This document shows positions 52,977 to 61,200 of a stretch of DNA of 64,000 bases, in pieces; position 1 is the first letter of the stretch; every line of letters starts with the position of its first letter. This stretch comes from Paenibacillus sp. FSL R5-0623. GTDB taxonomy: Bacteria > Bacillota > Bacilli > Paenibacillales > Paenibacillaceae. The stretch spans positions 6,014,001-6,078,000 of the forward strand of contig NZ_CP150233.1 of NCBI RefSeq assembly GCF_037974265.1. Reading direction: 5' to 3'. A model generated the notes under the pieces. The model made no database searches and was not told where the DNA came from. It saw nothing but the letters and a program-made list of their open reading frames with translations. The position numbers were made by a program, and so were the translations under genes.

Positions 52977-54799
52977 GTGTATGACACCTCCCTGCGTTCG
53001 GCAGACTCGGTAAATTCCTGGTAGTACGACTGGGCGTACAGTCCCTTCCTCTCGAGCAATTGTTCATGAGTGCCTTTTTCGACAATATTTCCTTCTTCCA
53101 TAACCCAGATTTCATCGGCGTTTTGCACCGTAGAAAGCCGGTGGGCAATAACCATGGTCGTTCTCTGCTTCATCAATACGTCCAGCGCTTCCTGAACCGC
53201 GCTTTCCGACTCCGGATCAAGAGCCGATGTGGGCTCATCCAGCAACAGAACGGGAGCATCTTTCAGAAAAGCCCGGGCCATTGCAATGCGCTGGCGTTGC
53301 CCACCGGACAAAAATCCGCCGCGCTCTCCGACATACGTCTGGTAGCCGCCCTCAAGCTCCATAATGAAAGAATGGGCCTGAGCGGCTTTGGCGGCTTCGA
53401 TAATGTCGTCCATCGACGCTTCTTCCCACCCATAGCCGATATTTTCGGCGATCGTACCGCTAAACAAATATGAATCTTGGGTTACCACGGAAAAATGCGA
53501 CCGAAGCTGCTCTGGATCAGCGCCGCGGATCAGGCTTCCGAACACACGGATCTCGCCCTGATCCTCCGGAAGCGGATAAAAGCCGCATACCAGCTTAAAC
53601 ACCGTACTCTTCCCTCCGCCACTCGCTCCAACAAGTGCAATCGTCTTGCCTTCCGGCACCGAGAAGTTAATATTCCGCAGAATCAGGGAATTCTCTTCAT
53701 ACCCGAAGGTTACGTTCTGAAACTGGATGGGGGCGGCGCTCGCTTTTGGAAGCAAACGGCCATTTTCCGTTTCAGTCGGTTGCTCGACGATTTCGGAGAC
53801 CCTTCTCAGAGCACCGCTCATTTCGAACGTGCGCGTGATGAGCTCAGGAATATGCTCCAGCGGCTCCAGACACAGATTAAGCAAGTACAGGAAGGCGATC
53901 AGTTCTCCCGCGCCTAGCTGCCCGTTGTAGATCAAATAGCTTCCGTAACTGACGGCGAAAATGATCGGGCTGATCATCAGCGTAGAAAGCAGCGGATTGA
54001 CCCAGGCTTCCCGCTTTTTCACGGCCAGCTTTTTTTGAGCCGTCAATTGCAGCAGCACTTGGTAGGATCGAGATAACATACCAGATAGCAGATAGCTTTT
54101 TACAATAGGTATCCCTCCAAGCGTATCCTGGAGGTTGACGTTCATTCGGCCCATGTTCGCCTGGGCTTCCTCCGTCAACTGTTCCAACTGCTTGCCGATC
54201 CATTGGGAAACCAGCAGTGCTACGGGAAATAACAGCAGGCTGTACAGCATCAGCTCCCATTGGAGATACATCAAATAAGCGAAACAGCCGATAAATAATA
54301 GCGGATGATAAAACCACTGGGCGAGGTCCCGAATCATAAATTGCTGAATGAGCTGCAGATCGTTGTTGATCCGCGACAACACGTCGCCGGAGTGCTGTTT
54401 TTCCAAATAGGGGACCGGGAGTTTGCCGATATGACGCATGACATGGTTGCGGATATCCTGCACCGCAGAGGCACTGCTTCGCTCCACACCAAAGCTCATG
54501 AAAAACTTCGCCGGCACACCGATCAAGATGACCGCAAAGACCGTGTACACGATCTGCAGAACGACGGGCCCCGCCCCATTCTCGGCCTGTGTGGTCAGCT
54601 GCTCGACCAAACGTCCCGTCCATATCTCAATAACCGCGGCGGCTATTGCAGATAAGATACCGACGATCATCCAGCCTTTGTGGCGGCTCACATAGGACAT
54701 CAGCCAGCGGAACGCTTTCCAGGTATCATAAGCGGTTCGGCGCTTGGAAGGCTCCGCTGTGCGTTGTTCTTGAACAGACGTCTGCCGATCAGCTCCCAT
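52973..54799 (-). CDS. pmxC: Polymyxin ABC exporter PmxC
   Basis: A 608-residue ABC half-transporter. After a charged N-terminal tail of about 28 residues come six TM helices and an ATPase domain with Walker A VGASGGGKST, signature LSGGQRQRIAMARAF, Walker B LLLDEPTSAL and the H-loop MVIAHRLST. It overlaps the end of pmxB by 11 bases and pmxD by 4, a compact pmxB-C-D arrangement identical in order to described polymyxin operons. It should export polymyxin from the cytoplasm. Confidence 0.95.
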   Translation of the reverse strand: MGADRQTSVQEQRTAEPSKRRTAYDTWKAFRWLMSYVSRHKGWMIVGILSAIAAAVIEIWTGRLVEQLTTQAENGAGPVVLQIVYTVFAVILIGVPAKFFMSFGVERSSASAVQDIRNHVMRHIGKLPVPYLEKQHSGDVLSRINNDLQLIQQFMIRDLAQWFYHPLLFIGCFAYLMYLQWELMLYSLLLFPVALLVSQWIGKQLEQLTEEAQANMGRMNVNLQDTLGGIPIVKSYLLSGMLSRSYQVLLQLTAQKKLAVKKREAWVNPLLSTLMISPIIFAVSYGSYLIYNGQLGAGELIAFLYLLNLCLEPLEHIPELITRTFEMSGALRRVSEIVEQPTETENGRLLPKASAAPIQFQNVTFGYEENSLILRNINFSVPEGKTIALVGASGGGKSTVFKLVCGFYPLPEDQGEIRVFGSLIRGADPEQLRSHFSVVTQDSYLFSGTIAENIGYGWEEASMDDIIEAAKAAQAHSFIMELEGGYQTYVGERGGFLSGGQRQRIAMARAFLKDAPVLLLDEPTSALDPESESAVQEALDVLMKQRTTMVIAHRLSTVQNADEIWVMEEGNIVEKGTHEQLLERKGLYAQSYYQEFTESAERREVSYT

Positions 54800-57700
54800 G
54801 CAGGACCCCGACCTCTGCTTCGATCTGCCGCTTGATCTGCACTAAGATGTCACGGATGACAACGGCCGTTTCGTCCACGCGTGCGAGTTCCAGTAATTCC
54901 TCGTGTGCACCCTCCAGCCGGTAATCGGCGTAAGCTTGCATCGTTGCCCTCTCCCAGGACGGCAACTGGTGCTCTAGGCGGAATGCTTCGCTGTCCTTCG
55001 CAATCAGTTCGTAAATCCGGGCAGTTATCGTGCCTGAATTAATAAGCTGCGCTTCGTACGTCAAGGTGGCTTTGATCTTCCGATGAACACGCTCCCGCAC
55101 GAGCGGATTGCTCATTAATTCCTTCTCTTCTTCGTCGAAATCCGCAAGCATTTCTTCAAGCTCTTTCTCAGACGTTTCATAAGGCGTGAGTGTGTCCTTA
55201 ATCCACGAGTCCACCATGAGCACGTCCGTTACGACATACCCTCTTCTTTCCATCGTTTTGGCTACCTCGAACGTCAGGTTGCCTCCGAAGCAGTAACCGA
55301 GCAGCACGTAAGGTCCTTCCGGCTGGATGCGAATAATCTCATCCACATAATGGTTCAGCATGGCCTCGTAATCGATGGCATCGTCGATAAAATCAATGCC
55401 GTAAAGCACGAACCGGCCGTCTAGCCTGCTTGCAAGCTCTCGGTAACCGATGCCGAAGCCACTGCCTGGAGGGAAGCAGAACACGTTCAGATCCCCTGTT
55501 TTATTCAGCTTAATGAAGGAGTCTCCCCCTTTATCCAGACCCAGATCCTCCTCTTCAAAAGCCATGGCTTCAACGGTTACACTATGGAATTGGCGATTCA
55601 GCGGTATCTCGATGCCTGTTTCATCGTAAACGGCTTGAACGAGCCTCATCAGACTTAATGAATTGCCGCCCAGCTCAAAAAAGTTATCCTTTACGCCGAC
55701 CTGAGGAATGCCAAGTGTATCCTGCCAGACACGGGCGATCTTCATCTCGAGCAGCGTTCTCGGCGCAACATATTCCGCTCCTCTGGCAGCAGCTTCCTCC
55801 GGCACTGGCAGCGCTTTGCGGTCGATTTTTCCGTTCGCGGTCAGCGGCATCTGCCAAAGCTGCACAAGATGGGCAGGAATCATATACCCCGGAAGCTGCT
55901 TGCCGAGCTGCTCCTTGAGTTCATTCGCCGCCAGCTTTGTTTCCGCGACGTAATAAGCAACAAGTTGCTTATGGCCGTTCGCGTCGTCCCGGGCGAGTAC
56001 CACCGCTTCTTCCACGCCCCGGACGTTCAGAAGCTGCGTCTCAATTTCGTCCAGCTCGATCCGGTACCCGCGGACTTTGACCTGGTGGTCGATTCGGCCG
56101 AGGTATTCAATGTTGCCGTCCGGTAGCCAGGTCGCCAAGTCGCCCGAACGGTACAGTTTCTCCCCCTCCGCAAACGGGGAATCAACAAACTTCTCCGCCG
56201 TCAGATCCGGACGGTTCAGGTATCCTCTCGCGAGCCCTTCCCCAGCCACATACATTTCGCCCGCTACGCCGATCGGCACTGGGCGGCGGTTTCCATCCAG
56301 GACATACACCTTCAGTGTTGGGATTGGCTTGCCAATATTGCTCTTCGCCGCCTCCATTTCGACCCACGTAATTTCCTTATACGTCACGTGAACCGTCGTT
56401 TCGGTAATGCCGTACATATTGATTAACTTTGTCTCCGGGTACTTCGTCTTGAAGCCCTTGAGCAAAAGCGGACTGAGCGCTTCGCCGCCGAAAATGACGT
56501 TGCGAATCCGCAGATCGTATGGATGATCCGCCAAGACCTTACGCAGCAGCTGATAGAAGTACGTTGGCGTCTGGTTCAAAATCGTGACCTGTTCGCGGCC
56601 CAGCAGCGCCAGGAAATCGGCCGGATTTTTCGCCGTGAGCGGCGATACGATGACCAGCTTGCCTCCATACAACAGAGCTCCGTACATTTCCCAGACGGAG
56701 AAATCGAAGCAGAACGAGTGGAACAGCGTCCACGTGTCGAACCGCCCGAAGTCGAACAAGTTCTTGTCGTTGAACAGGAGACGCACAACGTTTTTATGCT
56801 CGATCAACGTGCCTTTGGGTTTGCCGGTCGTTCCCGACGTGTATATAACATATGCCAGGTTCTCCGGCCCGGAAACTGACTCCAGATTCGAAGCGTCCAG
56901 CGAACCTTCCGAGTCAGCCCCGCTGTCGCCCCAAACAAAATCATCTATTTCAAGGCGCATTCCTGCGAAGTCGGTCTTCTCATGCAAATGCTTTTGAATC
57001 AGCAATAACGGTGCACCCGAATCCTCGATCATGAAGCGGATGCGCTCCTCTGGATAGTCGGGATCGACAGGCACGTAGGCTCCACCCGCTTTGAGAATCG
57101 CCAGTATGCCGACAACCATATCGAGCGAGCGTTCGGCCAGAATCGCTACCAGCTGGTCCGCTTCAACTCCCGTGTCCCTAAGCTTGCGCGCAAGCCGGTT
57201 GGAGCGCTCGTTCAGCTCGCGGTAGGTCAGCTGACGTTCGTTCATGACAACGGCCACGTTGTCCGGGTATAGCTCCGCCTGTTTTTCAAACAAATCGTGA
57301 ATCGTTTTCCCCCGCTCGAACCCGGTTTCGGTGTCATTAAATCGATTCAGCAACGTCTCCCTCTCGTCCGGGGAAAGCACATCGGCTTGTCCAAGCTCCA
57401 GATCCGGCTGAAATACAAGCACGGACAGAAGCCGAACAAGATGGTCGGCCGCCTGTTCCACAAATGCCCGTTCGTATCGATTCCGGTCAAAGCTTATTTC
57501 CAGCTGAATAGAGTCGTTTTGGTGGTCGAATCGAAAAACCGTATCTGCCGCCACTCGGTTACCCAGCGGTTCAGGATGAATCGGGACGAAGGATGTAACG
57601 GTGTTGACGACCGGAAGACCCTCCCCTGTATAGTCCAGATGGAGCGGCTCAACCATTTTCCGAAAAGGCAGATGCTGATGCTCTAGCGCCTCGCCGATGG

Positions 57701-58097
57701 AGGTTTTGATGCCCCCGAGCAGCGTTTTCAGTGTAGTCTGGCTGCTTACGGACGTTTTGATCACCAGGATGTCATGCGGCGGCTGAGTCACGTCTGGGTC
57801 CCCGCTATAAGAAGGCATGCCGACCAGTACTTGATCCTGCCCGGTATATTTGAACAGCAGACTTTTTACTCCTGCCAAAACAATCATGTACAAAGCCAGA
57901 TCCGAACCATTAGCGAGGCGAATAATTCTCTCCGAGAGCTCACTCGGCAGGGTACGGTGAAGCAAAACCGGCTCTGCCGCAGCTTCGCCGCACGCAGATA
58001 ATTTGGAGGATTGACTGTAGGGAAGGAAGCTCAGACTGTCATCGTCGTCAAACTTACTGCTCCAGTACCGTTCTTCCTTTTCAAATAATGATTTCAT
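54789..58097 (-). CDS. pmxB: Polymyxin synthetase PmxB (module 10 and thioesterase)
   Basis: An 1102-residue NRPS subunit, the length I recall for PmxB. Residues 1 to about 260 are only the C-lobe of a condensation domain (starting KEERYWSSKF, no HHxxxDG). The A domain is at about 265-770 with code DFWNIGMVHK, threonine. A T domain follows (LGGNSL, Ser near 811), then a thioesterase from about 866 to the end. The TE nucleophile elbow reads GYCFGG, so the nucleophile is Cys936 instead of Ser; Asp in MVDSW and His in GAHEE complete a triad. It should add Thr10 and release and cyclise the lipopeptide. The true ATG is 58097, after GGGGAGG; an earlier in-frame start is not credible. Confidence 0.95.
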   Translation of the reverse strand: MKSLFEKEERYWSSKFDDDDSLSFLPYSQSSKLSACGEAAAEPVLLHRTLPSELSERIIRLANGSDLALYMIVLAGVKSLLFKYTGQDQVLVGMPSYSGDPDVTQPPHDILVIKTSVSSQTTLKTLLGGIKTSIGEALEHQHLPFRKMVEPLHLDYTGEGLPVVNTVTSFVPIHPEPLGNRVAADTVFRFDHQNDSIQLEISFDRNRYERAFVEQAADHLVRLLSVLVFQPDLELGQADVLSPDERETLLNRFNDTETGFERGKTIHDLFEKQAELYPDNVAVVMNERQLTYRELNERSNRLARKLRDTGVEADQLVAILAERSLDMVVGILAILKAGGAYVPVDPDYPEERIRFMIEDSGAPLLLIQKHLHEKTDFAGMRLEIDDFVWGDSGADSEGSLDASNLESVSGPENLAYVIYTSGTTGKPKGTLIEHKNVVRLLFNDKNLFDFGRFDTWTLFHSFCFDFSVWEMYGALLYGGKLVIVSPLTAKNPADFLALLGREQVTILNQTPTYFYQLLRKVLADHPYDLRIRNVIFGGEALSPLLLKGFKTKYPETKLINMYGITETTVHVTYKEITWVEMEAAKSNIGKPIPTLKVYVLDGNRRPVPIGVAGEMYVAGEGLARGYLNRPDLTAEKFVDSPFAEGEKLYRSGDLATWLPDGNIEYLGRIDHQVKVRGYRIELDEIETQLLNVRGVEEAVVLARDDANGHKQLVAYYVAETKLAANELKEQLGKQLPGYMIPAHLVQLWQMPLTANGKIDRKALPVPEEAAARGAEYVAPRTLLEMKIARVWQDTLGIPQVGVKDNFFELGGNSLSLMRLVQAVYDETGIEIPLNRQFHSVTVEAMAFEEEDLGLDKGGDSFIKLNKTGDLNVFCFPPGSGFGIGYRELASRLDGRFVLYGIDFIDDAIDYEAMLNHYVDEIIRIQPEGPYVLLGYCFGGNLTFEVAKTMERRGYVVTDVLMVDSWIKDTLTPYETSEKELEEMLADFDEEEKELMSNPLVRERVHRKIKATLTYEAQLINSGTITARIYELIAKDSEAFRLEHQLPSWERATMQAYADYRLEGAHEELLELARVDETAVVIRDILVQIKRQIEAEVGVLHGS

Positions 58098-58135
58098 TCG
58101 TACCTCCCCTAAAAATGAAGTGACCGCATGCCCCG

Positions 58136-58170
58136 GCGCAGGTCCGAAAAAACCTGCTTTCGGCCTGCGC
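58136..58170 (-). other. Stem-loop between pmxA and pmxB
   Basis: In the 166-base gap, GCGCAGG and CCGAAA (58136-58149, one-base bulge) pair with TTTCGG and CCTGCGC (58158-58170), a 13-base-pair stem. No T-run follows on the minus strand, so it is not a classic terminator; it may affect pmxA/pmxB mRNA stability or processing. Confidence 0.55.
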
Positions 58171-58263
58171 GTTAACGGGCTTGATTTACGGAGTTGCAAG
58201 TTGTTCGCCGTCTTCCTTGGGATGTGCATCACTTTTGCTTGACGGCGGAGCGCGCTTGTAATA

Positions 58264-61200
58264 TTAGAACGCGAATTCGATCGTATCCACGGCACTCTTT
58301 GCGCCTGCCGCCGGTTTATGACATTCAATCCGACTTAGCTCATATTGTGGATTTTCCACAATTTGAGACAGTACCCGCAGGTAATCCTCGGTTAAGGTGC
58401 GGATCATCGTTTCTTTGAACAGCTTGGTCGCGTAGAAAAAGCCCCCGCTCAGCGACCCTTCGTTTTCATACATAAACAGTGTCAGATCAAACTTCGCTTC
58501 TTCCAAATGGTCAAGCTCGTAATTCTTCAGGCTGACCCCTTCCAGTTCGGCGTCTCGTTCTTCGATATTTTGCAAGTCGAAAACGGCATCAAACAGTGGG
58601 AAGCGGCCCGGCTCGCGCTTCACATTCAAACGCTCCACGAGCTCCTCGAATGGATAATCCTGATTCTCAAAAGCTCCCAAAGCCGTTTCCTTCACTTCAT
58701 CAAGGTAGGACAGGAACGTTTTTTCGCCTGACGGACGATTGCGGAGCGCCAGTGTATTAACAAACATGCCGATGACCGACTCCAAATCGGCGTTAGTTCT
58801 TCCCGCCACCGGGGTGCCTACGATTAAGTCTTCCTGCCCGCTGTACTTGGACAGCAACACGGTATATGCGGCAAGCAGTACCATGTACAGCGTGCTTTCA
58901 CGCTCGGCCGCCAATTCACGCAGCCGCGCAGAGAGAGAAGCATCGACATCGAACTCCAGATGCGCGCCTTCGTAGTTGCGAACTGTAGAACGTTCGTAGT
59001 CCATCGGCAGATCCCCCGTCGGCAGATCGCCTTCAAAGGTTTGCAGCCAGTACGCTTCCTGTCGCCCGATCCGCTCTCGGTGAACCTCTGACTGCTGCCA
59101 AACGGCATAATCCTTATATTGAATGCGTAGTGGCAGCAGTTCTTCCCCGGCGTATAAACTCGAAAACTCATCCATCACAATCGCCATCGATATGCCGTCC
59201 GACACAATATGGTGCATATCGAAAAGGAGAATATACCGGTTCGGCTCCAGTTCGACGACTCCGGCGCGCAGCAGCGGTGGCTTGCCGAGATCAAACGGAC
59301 GTACGAAGTTGCGGACGATCTGCTCAACTTGAGCCGTATCCTCTGTATCCGCTTGATGATGCTCGATAGCAAAATCGACCTGCGTATAAATCCGCTGGAC
59401 CGCTTCGCCCTTCACCATTTCAAAACCGGTGCGCAGCGATTCATGCCGTGTTATCAGTTTCCGCAACGAGGCTTCCAACCGGTCTAAATCAAACTTACCT
59501 TCCACCTGCACCAGTTCCGGCATGTTGTAAAGCTGATCCGCTCCATCCAGCGTGTGCTGAATAAACAGCCGTTTCTGCGCGGAGGACAGAGGGTAGCACT
59601 CTCTCTCTTCCGCTTGAGGAATGGCCTCATGCTCCCGCCGTTCCATCCGGGCAATCGCATCGGCCATCGACGCAATCGTGGAGTGACGGAATACGTCGCG
59701 CAGCGGCAGATTGACGTTTAATTCCTTAAATACCTTGCCCGCTAATGTCGTCGCTCGCAGGGAGTGCCCACCGATGTCGAAGAAGTTATCGTAAACGCCA
59801 ATCTCCTTCGTAAGCCCCAGCACCTCCTGCCAAATTACCGCCAGCTTTGTTTCCAGCTCATTGCGCGGTGCGACGTACTCCGTTCCACTTCCAGCTTCCC
59901 CTTCCGGCACCGGCAGTGCCTTCCGGTCAAGCTTTCCGTTCGGCGTCAGAGGCAGGCGCTGCAGCTCCACGAAGTACGACGGGATCATGTAACCTGGCAG
60001 CTCCAGTGCCAACGCACTGCGCAGATCGTTCACTAACAGCTTCGCACCAGTATCCGGCGTGTAATACGCACACAGCGCCTTCTGCCCGTTCGCATCACTT
60101 CGAACCAGCACCACCGCTTCGCGCACACCTTCCACCCGCAACAGCTGCGACTCAATCTCACCCGTCTCGATCCTGTAACCACGGATTTTCGCTTGATTGT
60201 CGATCCGGCCGATGAAATCTACGTTTCCGTCCTCCATCCACCGCGCCAAATCTCCCGTGCGATACAATCGCTCACCAGCTGTGAAAGGGCTGTCTACAAA
60301 CTTCTCTTCCGTCAGCTCTGGACGGTTCAAGTACCCACGTGCTACCCCAACACTGCCGATAACCAGCTCGCCCAGCACCCCGACCGGTACGGGATTCAGA
60401 TGTGCATCCACGATGTAAAACTTCGCATTTAACCACGCTTTGCCAATCGGCACATGACCTGTCTGCGGCAGTTTCTCCAAATCCTCGTCATAGAAACTGG
60501 AATCAATTGCTGCTTCCGTTACGCCGTAGGCGTTAATGATGCGAAACGACGGGCCGAACCGTTCCTGCAAGGTACGGTAATCTGCCACGCTGCAGCTGTC
60601 CGAGCTTGTGATCAGCAGCTCCATACCGCTTAACTCCAACCCCTGCTCATGCACGTATTCCATAAACGGTACGATCAGTGCCGGCGTTGATTCAAAGATC
60701 GTCACTTGCTCCCGCTCTATCCAGTAGTGCAGACGAGATGGATCGATCCGGTCGTCCTTCGGTACAATGACCATGCTGCCTCCGTTATACAACGTCCGCG
60801 CGATATCACCCACGAACACGTCAAACGAGAAGCTAGCGAGTTGCAACAGACGCACCGGGAACTGATCCAACCGGTATTCCCGTCGGTAACCCGCTGCCGT
60901 GTTCACCAGGCTGCGGTGCTCGATCATTACACCCTTGGGCTTGCCCGTTGTACCCGACGTATAGATTACATAGGCCAAATCCTCTGGACGAGCTTCATGG
61001 AAGCTGTCCATACCAACAACATCAACATCATTTGGATGACTCTCGCCACCACCGTTCACAGCACCCGTCAGCTCGCCGGAGACCAGACCTGAAACCATGC
61101 TGGAGCCTTGGCCGAAGTCCATTGGAGCATTCTCCCGGTCTTCGCTGTATGACATTTCGTCGTCGAGGTACAGCACCTTCGCCAGTGACAGTTCCTCTTC

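Noticed and set aside
57866..58328. Upstream extension of PmxB to 58328
   Set aside because: The extension has a basic, low-quality sequence overlapping the pmxA end, whereas ATG 58097 has GGGGAGG and yields the expected 1102 residues.
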